Of a stretch of DNA of 64,000 nucleotides, positions 7,364 through 13,904 are shown piece after piece. A program made the translations under genes and the position numbers. The notes beneath the pieces are model-generated. The model worked only from the letters and a program-made list of their open reading frames with translations. It did not search any database and was not told the DNA's origin. Each line of letters begins with the position of its first letter. Positions within the stretch are counted from its first letter, which is position 1. The stretch comes from Kitasatospora sp. NBC_01287 (GTDB lineage: Bacteria > Actinomycetota > Actinomycetes > Streptomycetales > Streptomycetaceae), in NCBI RefSeq assembly GCF_026340565.1, contig NZ_JAPEPB010000002.1:496001-560000 (forward strand), written 5' to 3'.

Positions 7364-7840
7364 ATGCCCAAGTACATCGTCGGCGTAGACGAGATCCGCG
7401 TGCACTGGGTGCCCGTCCTCGCCCCCACCCCCGAGGCCGCCGAGCGCGAAGCCGAGCGCATCGTAGCGGCCGACCGGAAGGTGTGGTTCGACCACACCGA
7501 GCCCCTGGTGGTCGGCGATGCCCAGACCGAGGCCGAATGGGACGCCGAGCAGGAGGCCATCGACCGCCGCAGCGGCGGGCACCAGGCCCCACCCCGGGCC
7601 CGCCACTCGGAGCCCGCCCCCGCCGCGAAGTTCACCGCGCCCCGCACCGACCACCACGCCGACGACAGCCCCTGCCCGCCGAACCACAAGCACACCAGCA
7701 GCGGCAAGCCGCTCACCCCCGGCTGCCCCGGCCGCACGTACTCCAAGGCCGTGTGCACCTGCGGCTGGGAGACGAAGAACTCAGGCAAGGGCTACACCGA
7801 CGAGACCCGCCGCCGCCACCTGCGCACCGCTCACGCCTGA
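7364..7840 (+). CDS. Two-part phage protein with a C-rich repeat inside the reading frame (158 aa)
   Basis: ATG at 7364 after GCAGGAGAGCAGCAGC. Residues 1-72 form an acidic helical unit ending EAIDRRSGG. The next bases are a perfect copy of the intergenic repeat (7580-7595), translated as HQAPP. The second half, residues about 100-158, carries cysteine and histidine residues (CPPNHKH, CPGRTYSKAVCTCGW, then RRRHLRTAH) suggesting a small zinc-binding domain. Because all other repeats sit between genes, this looks like two genes joined by loss of a stop codon. A sequencing indel is the alternative. Confidence 0.6.
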   Translation: MPKYIVGVDEIRVHWVPVLAPTPEAAEREAERIVAADRKVWFDHTEPLVVGDAQTEAEWDAEQEAIDRRSGGHQAPPRARHSEPAPAAKFTAPRTDHHADDSPCPPNHKHTSSGKPLTPGCPGRTYSKAVCTCGWETKNSGKGYTDETRRRHLRTAHA

Positions 7841-7879
7841 TCAGCGGCCGGCACCAGACCCCACCCCCGAGGAACCACC

Positions 7880-8086
7880 GTGCACGTCGTCTCCGCACCC
7901 CTCCGAGTCATGAACCTGCCCCGCCGGTACACCTTCGGCTACGCCGAAGGACCCGCCCCGCACATCGCGCTCGTGGACGACCAGGCCCGCCGCTCCCTGT
8001 GCAGCCCCCACGTCCCCCTCGCCTCGGACTGGGCCTTCAACGACGACCAGCTCTGCCCGGCCTGCGCCCCGCTCGTCCAGCGCTGA
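7880..8086 (+). CDS. Small phage protein with C-terminal CxxC, unknown function (68 aa)
   Basis: GTG at 7880 after GAGGAA, 12 bases past a C-rich repeat. It has Cys residues at CSPH and CPACAP, possibly a partial zinc site. The TGA stop runs into the next repeat. No family is recognised. Confidence 0.55.
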   Translation: MHVVSAPLRVMNLPRRYTFGYAEGPAPHIALVDDQARRSLCSPHVPLASDWAFNDDQLCPACAPLVQR

Positions 8087-8120
8087 CACCAGACCCCACC
8101 CCGATCCCCACAGGAGACCA

Positions 8121-8483
8121 GTGCCCACCCCCACCATCACCACCGGCTACACCCTCACCTACCCGCCGATCAGTGACCGGCCCCCGATGGCCGTCCGGTT
8201 CACCGTCGCCCCCGACGACAAGGGCACGTGGACCGTCGAACGCCAGGCGCACGGAGCGGCCGGCCGGATACTCGGTGGCGACCAGCCCCGCCGCTACTAC
8301 GGGGATGAGGCCCAGGTCCGAGCGGAAGGCGCCTACCGGGGGCTCGTCGTTCGTGAAGTCCTGCACCTGGGGCAGATGCTCGACCTGGCCTTGGACCCCC
8401 GGGACATCCGCTTCATCGACGGCGTTCCCACCCTCGACGGGATGGACGCCGGCCAGTGGCTCGACGCCGTCGGTACCGGCTGA
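8121..8483 (+). CDS. Phage protein beginning MPTP, unknown function (120 aa)
   Basis: GTG at 8121 after CAGGAGACCA, 18 bases past a C-rich repeat. The N-terminal half is strand-rich (MAVRFTVAPDDKGTWTVERQ), and the C-terminal half is acidic. Its start region (CCAGTGCCCACCCCC) matches those of the genes at 6017, 6605 and 8720. No function can be assigned. Confidence 0.6.
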   Translation: MPTPTITTGYTLTYPPISDRPPMAVRFTVAPDDKGTWTVERQAHGAAGRILGGDQPRRYYGDEAQVRAEGAYRGLVVREVLHLGQMLDLALDPRDIRFIDGVPTLDGMDAGQWLDAVGTG

Positions 8484-8590
8484 CCAGCCCGCTGGCACCA
8501 GGCCCCACCCCGTCGCCCGGCTTCCGTCACCCCACTGTCGGTATGCCGGGTGTCGGACCCCGAGTTGGGTTGAGTCCCACCGCTAGGGGC

Positions 8591-8640
8591 TTATGTATAG
8601 ATATTTTTTAAATGTCAATAAAAAAGACATTACGACATAG
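8591..8640. other. AT-rich island with nested inverted repeats
   Basis: About 50 bases of mostly A and T inside a region that is otherwise about 70 percent G+C. Nested inverted repeats are visible: TATGT (8592-8596) with ACATA (8635-8639), TTTTTT (8604-8609) with AAAAAA (8620-8625), and AATGTC (8611-8616) with GACATT (8626-8631). It lies in the 236-base gap before the 8720 gene. It could be a promoter, a bidirectional terminator, or a DNA-unwinding element of an origin. I cannot decide between these. Confidence 0.6.
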
Positions 8641-8719
8641 ACCCTTACGCCGAGTACCCCAACCAATCACCCCGGGTGACCAAGACCGGGGGTCGCCCCA
8701 CCGACCGCAGGAGACACCA

Positions 8720-10102
8720 GTGCCCACCCCCCGCGCCCCCTGGATTCCCGGCGGAGGCACCGCCCTGGACTGGGGGCTGCGCATCCCGTGCCCCGTCGGG
8801 GTGGGGCCAGCCGGCCTGTCCGGCGAAGGCGGCGCGGTCTGGTGCCTGGACTGCGGCGACCGGTACACCGGACGCCCCGCCCAGGTCGGCGACGACCACC
8901 CCCACCGCGACGACGCCCACCACGCCGCCCGCCTCCACGCCGACGACCACGAAGCCGACTTCCGCCGCTTCGTCCACGCCGAGCGCACCCGCGAAGCCCG
9001 CGAGAACTCCGGCTGGACCGGCAGCGTGTACGCCCTCGTCGCAGCGGCCACCGGGGAGGACCCGGACAGCGGGGTGTGGTGGGACGGCAACGGCTACCGC
9101 CTCGTCCCCCACGGGGCCCGCATCGACGCCAAGGGCCGCCGCGTGCGCCGCCGCGTGGTCGAGCTGATCATCAAGGCGGGGTTCCTCCGGCAGGAGGAGG
9201 ACGGGGACGTGGTCGCCACCGCCGACGGCCGCGCCATGCTCACCATCTGGCGGCACCACCGCGCAGAGCTGGCCGAGCCCTGGCCCGCCCGCGCGGAGCC
9301 CGAGGCCCTGCCGCCCCTGCCCGGCGGGAAGGAGGCACAGCGCCGCCGGGAGGCCGCCCGTCAGCGCGCCCTGGAGCTGGAGCGCCAGGCCGCCCAGAGC
9401 CGGGCCGAGTTCCTGCGGCGGCGCGAGGAGGCCGAGCGGCAGCACCAGGCCGATCAGGCGGCCAAGCGGCAGCGCCAGGCCGACGAGCAGGCCGAGCGCG
9501 AGCGCGCCGAACGAGCCCGCACCGGAGCGGACATCTACCTCACGTGGTCCGCGGTGAGTGCCGCCCGCTGGAGCGTCACCGGAACCGGCAACGACCGCCG
9601 CCTGGACGTCGTCCTCAACACCACCGACTTCGCCTCGGACATGTACGAGATCCGCGAGAACGGCCACTTCGTCTCCCGCCACCCCTACCGGCACCAGACC
9701 GAGCCCGCCGTCCGGCAGCTACTCGCGGACGGCGTCGAGATCGGGCAGCGGACACCAGGCCCCACCCCCGCGGCCTCCACCGAGGCGGGCCCCGGCGAGC
9801 CCGCCGTCCGTGGACAGCAGGCCCCACCCCCACCACCTTTCGTAACCCCTGTCTACGGCCCAAGGTCTGTCGAACAGCGGGGCGAACCTGGCTTTCCGCT
9901 TACCCACCCGGCTACTTGCGCTCTCGCCGGACGCCGCGTGGCTGAGCTGGCAGTTCGTCAGAAACGGAAACGCCTGACAGGCAGGTCGTGTACGCGCCAG
10001 GATGAGCCCACCGGTTGTGCAACTACGCAGAACCAGAGCCCCAGGGAGCATCGTGGAGCCTCTACAGTTCATCGGGATCATCTCCAACACGCCAGAGGTT
10101 GA
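8720..10102 (+). CDS. Coiled-coil phage protein with a probable read-through tail (460 aa)
   Basis: GTG at 8720 after CGCAGGAGACACCA. Residues about 20-60 carry CLDCGDRY and a His-rich segment, possibly metal-binding. Residues about 115-175 look like a small helical domain. Residues about 205-270 are a long Arg/Glu/Ala/Gln coiled coil (EAERQHQADQAAKRQRQADE). A folded C-terminal unit ends near DGVEIGQR (9750). The frame then runs without a stop through two C-rich repeats (9753 and 9818), giving a poorly biased tail of about 115 residues that overlaps the next gene by 50 bases. The original stop was probably lost by a small deletion. Confidence 0.6.
   Translation: MPTPRAPWIPGGGTALDWGLRIPCPVGVGPAGLSGEGGAVWCLDCGDRYTGRPAQVGDDHPHRDDAHHAARLHADDHEADFRRFVHAERTREARENSGWTGSVYALVAAATGEDPDSGVWWDGNGYRLVPHGARIDAKGRRVRRRVVELIIKAGFLRQEEDGDVVATADGRAMLTIWRHHRAELAEPWPARAEPEALPPLPGGKEAQRRREAARQRALELERQAAQSRAEFLRRREEAERQHQADQAAKRQRQADEQAERERAERARTGADIYLTWSAVSAARWSVTGTGNDRRLDVVLNTTDFASDMYEIRENGHFVSRHPYRHQTEPAVRQLLADGVEIGQRTPGPTPAASTEAGPGEPAVRGQQAPPPPPFVTPVYGPRSVEQRGEPGFPLTHPATCALAGRRVAELAVRQKRKRLTGRSCTRQDEPTGCATTQNQSPREHRGASTVHRDHLQHARG
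10016..10024. promoter_or_regulatory. TGTGCAACT element upstream of the DUF6879/XRE module
   Basis: TGTGCAACT lies 28 bases before the GTG of the first gene of this module. The same 9-mer recurs at 11702-11710, just after the XRE gene, so both may be operators for the XRE regulator encoded between them. Confidence 0.35.
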
Positions 10103-10325
10103 CTCGCCGACCATCTGGCGCGACCCGGAGAACGGTGACCTGCTCATCCAGTCCTACAAGGCCAGCGATGAGGACTTGAGCCGCTGCAAGGAGGTTGGTT
10201 CGGTCCCCGGGCACTCGACTGACGTGCCCGACCACGAGACCGTGATCCGCCTCCCCGAAGAAATGATCAAGTTCATCGTGGACCTCGCCGCAAGGCTGGC
10301 CACTCAAGAGGACGAGAGGGAGTAG
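10053..10325 (+). CDS. Small protein upstream of DUF6879, unknown function (90 aa)
   Basis: GTG at 10053 after CAGGGAG. The 90-residue acidic protein ends just before the next GTG, which follows the stop by one base. It is the first gene of a three-gene unit (this protein, a DUF6879 protein, an XRE-DUF5753 regulator). Such small partners are often found next to DUF6879 genes in streptomycetes. Motifs such as PTIWRDPENGDLLIQSYKA look strand-rich. The function is unknown. Confidence 0.65.
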   Translation: MEPLQFIGIISNTPEVDSPTIWRDPENGDLLIQSYKASDEDLSRCKEVGSVPGHSTDVPDHETVIRLPEEMIKFIVDLAARLATQEDERE

Positions 10326-10326
10326 C

Positions 10327-10839
10327 GTGGCCAACCCGATCGCCACGGCCATGGCAGAGGCCAAGTTCTCTGCCGTGCACCTGGAGATGCGCGACAACTA
10401 CACGCCGAACGACCCGCAGTTCCAGCGCTATCGGGAGGGTCTTCGCTACAACCCGGACGACCGGCCGGAGTGGTTCCAGTACTGGACCAACTTCGCTGGC
10501 GAGGCGATTGACCGGGGCGTGGTCATGCGTCGGGCTCGCATCGTCTCCGAGCCGGTCACGGAGTACATCCGCTACGAGCACCACGTGACATTCCTGAACG
10601 TGGCTATCGGCGAGCAGGTTCGCTGGCTTCCGCGCCGATTGGCGGCAGACATCGCCCTGCCTGGGACTGACCTGTGGATGTTCGATGACTCCAAGATCAT
10701 GTTCACCTTCTTCTCGGGCGACGGGGATGTGGTGGACCGGGAGTGGACGACCGAGCCTGACGTCGTTCAGCTCGTAAAGAGCGCCTTCGAGACCGTGTGG
10801 CATAGGGCGACTCCGCACAAGGACTACGTGCTCAAGTAG
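10327..10839 (+). CDS. DUF6879 family protein (170 aa)
   Basis: GTG at 10327, directly behind the previous stop. The sequence carries the hallmark pattern of DUF6879 proteins: an N-terminal helix, a 'VHLEMRD' segment, then MRRARIVSEPVTEYIRYEHHVT, RWLPRR, DLWMFDDSKIMFTFFSGDG and a C-terminal helix with FETVWHRATPH. These proteins are widespread in actinobacteria beside XRE-DUF5753 regulators, but their biochemical role is not established. Here it precedes such a regulator by 9 bases. Confidence 0.75.
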   Translation: MANPIATAMAEAKFSAVHLEMRDNYTPNDPQFQRYREGLRYNPDDRPEWFQYWTNFAGEAIDRGVVMRRARIVSEPVTEYIRYEHHVTFLNVAIGEQVRWLPRRLAADIALPGTDLWMFDDSKIMFTFFSGDGDVVDREWTTEPDVVQLVKSAFETVWHRATPHKDYVLK

Positions 10840-10848
10840 CCGAACAAG

Positions 10849-11697
10849 ATGCGTACCTCCCGCTCATCGAGCGTTCAGCAGGCCCGGAAGGCTCTAGCCG
10901 AACGGCTTAAGGAGATCCGGAAGGACTCCGGGCTCACCGGGCCTGCTCTCGCCCTCGCATGCGGTTGGAGCAAGTCGAAGTGCTCCCGCATCGAGAACGC
11001 GATCACCGCACCTTCCGAGCAGGACATCAGGGATTGGTGTCGAGCGTGCGGAGCAGACGACCGCGCCGCAGACCTGGTGGCTTCCCTTCGCTCAGTCGAG
11101 ACCATGTTCACCGAATGGCGACGCATGGAGCGGAGCGGACTCAAACACGCCCAAGAGATGGTCCTGCCGCTGTACGAGCGGACTACGCGGTTCCGGGCGT
11201 ACACACCTGGCATCCTGCACGGGCTCCTTCAGACTCGGGACTACACCCGCTCGGTACTCCAGGCCACCCAACGCCGTCGTGTTGCCGTGGACGACGTGGA
11301 AGAGGCCGTACAGGTGCGTATGGAGCGTCAGGAGATCCTGAGAGACCACGGGAAGACCTTCGCCTTCATTACCGAAGAGGCATGCCTGTACCACGGCCTC
11401 GGCGGCACGGAGGTAGCCGCCGGCCAACTCACCCGCCTGATCACCGTCGCGTCCATGGCGAACGTGAGCCTGGGGATCGTTCCGAGGGGCTACTTGCGCC
11501 ACTCGATGCACGTCGAAGCGTTTTCGCTCTACGACTCGTCACAGGCCAACATCGAACTCGTCTCCGGGTACCTCCAGATCACGCAGCCCTCCGAGGTGGC
11601 CATGTACGTCAGCCGGTTCGCGGAACTGGCCAGCGACGCCGTGTATGGCGCTGCCGCTCGTACTCTGATCACAGAGGCGATTGACTCTCTCGGGTGA
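10849..11697 (+). CDS. XRE-family regulator with DUF5753 (Scr1-like) domain (282 aa)
   Basis: ATG at 10849. Residues about 10-65 form the XRE helix-turn-helix (ALAERLKEIRKDSGLTGPAL...KCSRIENAITAPSEQDI). Residues about 85-275 form the DUF5753 domain with its conserved phrases FRAYTPGILHGLLQTRDY, VRMERQEIL, ITEEACLYHGLGG and VSLGIVP. Regulators of this type often act with small partner proteins encoded next to them. It closes the three-gene unit starting at 10053. A pair of TGCAACT sequences follows right after its stop, a likely operator for the next transcription unit. Confidence 0.9.
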   Translation: MRTSRSSSVQQARKALAERLKEIRKDSGLTGPALALACGWSKSKCSRIENAITAPSEQDIRDWCRACGADDRAADLVASLRSVETMFTEWRRMERSGLKHAQEMVLPLYERTTRFRAYTPGILHGLLQTRDYTRSVLQATQRRRVAVDDVEEAVQVRMERQEILRDHGKTFAFITEEACLYHGLGGTEVAAGQLTRLITVASMANVSLGIVPRGYLRHSMHVEAFSLYDSSQANIELVSGYLQITQPSEVAMYVSRFAELASDAVYGAAARTLITEAIDSLG

Positions 11698-11701
11698 CGG
11701 C

Positions 11702-11720
11702 TGTGCAACTGCGTGCAACT
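11702..11720. promoter_or_regulatory. Direct repeat TGTGCAACT / GTGCAACT, possible operator
   Basis: TGTGCAACT (11702-11710) and GTGCAACT (11713-11720) form a direct repeat with an 11-base period, about one helix turn. It lies between the XRE gene and the 11797 gene. The same 9-mer occurs at 10016. Confidence 0.4.
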
Positions 11721-11796
11721 TTCTGGAGAGCGTCTGGCTGAAACTCCTACGGTCTATCACGCACCCCCCACCGCCACGGCGAAGGAGGACAGACCG

Positions 11797-12021
11797 GTGG
11801 CGAGACGCACCCCCAAGCGTGAGTACCGCGAGACCGGAACCGGCCCGAGCAAGTACGAGTTGAGCCGGGCTCCCGCCGGTTGGAACCCGCTGGACGACTA
11901 CCGGAAGGCCAACGCCGCCGGGCAGGCCCCCTCGGTGGGCACGAAGCTCCAGATCGACGCCGTTCGCGCCACCTGCCCCTGCTCGGACTGTCGAACCCGC
12001 CGCGCCGGCCTCTCGGCCTGA
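11797..12021 (+). CDS. Small basic protein, unknown function (74 aa)
   Basis: GTG at 11797 after GAAGGAGGA. The N-terminus is basic (ARRTPKREYRETGTG) and the C-terminus has CPCSDCRTRR, three cysteines suggesting metal binding. No family is recognised. It begins a run of short genes behind the XRE module. Confidence 0.6.
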   Translation: MARRTPKREYRETGTGPSKYELSRAPAGWNPLDDYRKANAAGQAPSVGTKLQIDAVRATCPCSDCRTRRAGLSA

Positions 12022-12068
12022 CCAGCACCACCACATCGCACGCCCCGACCCGATGGAGAGGCGCAACT

Positions 12069-12239
12069 GTGAACAGTGTGATCCAGGGAGCCCCGGTCCG
12101 GCACCGCACGGACGGCTGGACGGGCACCGTCGCGGAGACCCCGAGCAAGCTGGCCAACCACGCCTGGGTAAGCCGGGATAGCTCCAGCGACACGTACCCG
12201 GAGATGGTCCTCCTGACCGACTTGGAGCCCGCGGAGTGA
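12069..12239 (+). CDS. Small protein, unknown function (56 aa)
   Basis: GTG at 12069 after ATGGAGAGG. The 56 residues read like one small beta-barrel unit (VIQGAPVRHRTDGWTGTVAE, ending YPEMVLLTDLEPAE), the sort of short SH3-like or KOW-like protein often seen in mobile actinobacterial DNA. Its stop overlaps the next start by 4 bases. Confidence 0.6.
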   Translation: MNSVIQGAPVRHRTDGWTGTVAETPSKLANHAWVSRDSSSDTYPEMVLLTDLEPAE

Positions 12240-12538
12240 GCAACCCGCTGCTACCCGTCCGAGTGACCGCGCCGCTGCCAGTCCGAGCGGACACCCCGCC
12301 GCCGACGCCGGTCCGATTCGCGGGTGAGGGGATGGTCGTGGACCGCCCCGACGGATACCGGCAGGGAACCTGCTGGGCCTGCCACCAGGAGACGCTGGTC
12401 TGCGCCGGCACCACGCTCCAGGCCCCCGGCGAGGACCAGGCCACCTGCCACGCGATCTGCGACGACTGCATTGCCCGCGCCCGGCGGCCCCACCGCCGCG
12501 CCGCGCTGCGCGCTGCACTCGACCAGCGCCCGGCGTAG
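12236..12538 (+). CDS. Small zinc-site protein, unknown function (100 aa)
   Basis: GTG at 12236 coupled to the previous stop. It has CWACH and, 35 residues later, CDDC, which together make a four-ligand zinc site. The C-terminus is Arg-rich. No family is recognised. Confidence 0.6.
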   Translation: MSNPLLPVRVTAPLPVRADTPPPTPVRFAGEGMVVDRPDGYRQGTCWACHQETLVCAGTTLQAPGEDQATCHAICDDCIARARRPHRRAALRAALDQRPA

Positions 12539-12544
12539 GCCGCC

Positions 12545-12694
12545 GTGGACGACGGACAAGAGGAGTACCGCGAGGCCGCCGACCGGGAGACCCGTGGGCT
12601 CCCGACGCCGCTGCCGGTCGCCATCGCCCAGACGGTTGCGATGGTCCTGCTGGCTGCGGTGGTGGCCGCACTCATCGCCTCCGGCCGCTTCTGA
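12545..12694 (+). CDS. Single-pass membrane microprotein (49 aa)
   Basis: GTG at 12545, 6 bases after the preceding stop, too short for most gene finders. The first 22 residues are charged (DDGQEEYREAADRETRG). The rest is one transmembrane helix (VAIAQTVAMVLLAAVVAALIASG) ending in RF. It appears to belong to the same short operon as the two genes before it. Confidence 0.55.
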   Translation: MDDGQEEYREAADRETRGLPTPLPVAIAQTVAMVLLAAVVAALIASGRF

Positions 12695-12732
12695 CCGTCA
12701 CCCCGCGCCCCTGGGCGCCCCACGAACTCCCG

Positions 12733-12799
12733 GCCCGTCAAAACGACACGACGGGCGGGGGCACCACGCACGACTGCTCGCCCGCACCCGGGCGAGCAG
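12733..12799 (+). terminator. Two consecutive hairpins before the kinase/GNAT operon
   Basis: The first hairpin is GCCCGTC (12733-12739) with GACGGGC (12750-12756). The second is an 11-bp perfect stem, CTGCTCGCCCG (12774-12784) with CGGGCGAGCAG (12789-12799), around a 4-base loop. They separate the short-gene operon ending at 12694 from the operon starting at 12823. They could end the first transcript or act as an attenuator for the second. Confidence 0.6.
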
Positions 12800-12822
12800 A
12801 GCCAACCCGATAGGAGAGGCAC

Positions 12823-13251
12823 GTGAGCACCGCCACCACCCCCGGCTCCACCGTGGAGCTGGACGAGCTGGGCAAGTTCTTCAACATCACTGCGCGACGG
12901 ATCGACGCGGGCGAGACCGCGCCGCAGATGTTCTCCGCCGCGATCGACGCGACGTGGCACACCCTCGTCGCGGACCCGGCCGCGCACGACGCGTTCGCGC
13001 TGAAGCACGCTGGCCGCAAGCTGGAGCACGTCGAGATGCAGGGCTTCGGGCCCATCGCCTGGGTGGCCGCGTACGAGGAGGCGTACGGGCCCCTGCCGGA
13101 GATCTGGTTCACCAACGCCGACGGCACCGTGAACACCGAGGCCCGCGCCGAGTACCTGGAGACCGGGACCGTCACCGCCGAGTGGGACTGCGGCCCCCGG
13201 CCCGGCCCCGGCGACGGCGACGACCTGACCCCGGCGGCGTCCTACCTGTGA
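12823..13251 (+). CDS. First gene of kinase/GNAT operon, unknown function (142 aa)
   Basis: GTG at 12823 after TAGGAGAGG. An acidic, mostly helical protein (VELDELGKFFNITARRIDAGETAPQ, then HVEMQGFGPIAWVAAYEEAYG) with a disordered C-terminus. No family is recognised. Its stop overlaps the next GTG by 4 bases, so it is made together with the DUF6875-like protein. It might be a substrate or partner of the kinase or acetyltransferase further down, but nothing in the sequence proves that. Confidence 0.65.
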   Translation: MSTATTPGSTVELDELGKFFNITARRIDAGETAPQMFSAAIDATWHTLVADPAAHDAFALKHAGRKLEHVEMQGFGPIAWVAAYEEAYGPLPEIWFTNADGTVNTEARAEYLETGTVTAEWDCGPRPGPGDGDDLTPAASYL

Positions 13252-13904
13252 TCACAGCACCGTTCGACGGAGCGCCCCGGCCCACCGCCGGGGCGCTCCG
13301 CCTCACCGAGGCCCGGACGGAGAACCCCGCCAGCGTGGACGTGAACGGCTACCTCGCCGACCTCATCGAGCACTGCCCGTTTCTGCTCCCCTCCATCCGG
13401 CGGGACATGACCGGCTGGACCGTCTACGAGATCACCCCAGGCAGCCACCGGTACGCGGTGGAAGCGGACTTGTTCTACGCCGGGGTCCAGGCCGCGGAAT
13501 GGGTCCGCCCGCTGATGGGCAGGCCGTACGGTGTCCTCGCGTGCGAGAACGTGGTGCTGGTCGGGCACTGCGAGGGGGCGGGCCACCGGGAGCTGCTGGC
13601 CTGGCCGCACTGGGCGCTGAAGAATCTTTACGCCCCGGTCGGCGTGATGTTCGGCAAGTTCACCCAGGGGGCTGTCGAGATCGGCCGGCGCGGGCAGAGC
13701 ATCCCGCCGCCGCCGTTCTCGTTCCTCCCGGTGCGGGCGGGCGTCCGGCCGCTGGACCCGAAGTTCCTGGAAGCAACACCCGACCTCGCCACGGCGCTGG
13801 CCGTGGCGGCGGACGACGGCCGGGACGTCTTCGAGCACATCCCTTGCGAATGGAAGGCAGTACGAGAATGGGCGAGTTCACTTCCGATGCCGCAGAGGCC
13901 CTGA
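13248..13904 (+). CDS. Unknown protein, possibly DUF6875-like (218 aa)
   Basis: GTG at 13248 overlaps the previous stop (GTGA). Recognisable phrases are CPFLLPSIRRDMTGWTVYEI, PVGVMFGKFTQG, and PPPPFSFLPVRAGVRPLDPKFLE. The last two recall DUF6875 proteins, where a His/Gly-rich segment precedes a 'P-x-L-x-I/V-R...D-x-x-F-L' stretch. I hold that family only loosely. The gene overlaps the kinase start by 37 bases. Confidence 0.6.
   Translation: MITAPFDGAPRPTAGALRLTEARTENPASVDVNGYLADLIEHCPFLLPSIRRDMTGWTVYEITPGSHRYAVEADLFYAGVQAAEWVRPLMGRPYGVLACENVVLVGHCEGAGHRELLAWPHWALKNLYAPVGVMFGKFTQGAVEIGRRGQSIPPPPFSFLPVRAGVRPLDPKFLEATPDLATALAVAADDGRDVFEHIPCEWKAVREWASSLPMPQRP

Larger units (their letters stand above)
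3565..9830 (+). repeat. Family of 16 C-rich intergenic repeats, consensus CACCAGGCCCCACCCC
   Basis: Copies were found by eye at 3565-3577 (partial), 4225-4240, 4672-4687, 5199-5214, 5700-5714, 5729-5744, 5979-5994, 6568-6583, 7284-7299, 7323-7338, 7580-7595, 7852-7867, 8087-8102, 8496-8511, 9753-9768 and 9818-9830 (partial). All are in the same orientation. Most begin right at or just after a stop codon, often as GCTGACACCAGG or GCTGGCACCAGG. They end 10-35 bases before the next ribosome-binding site. Two positions vary, with GG becoming GA in copies at 4672, 7852 and 8087. None was noticed outside this 6.3-kb block. They resemble in position the start-associated or intergenic repeats of other actinophages and may be operators, early promoters or RNA signals. 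Confidence 0.9.
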
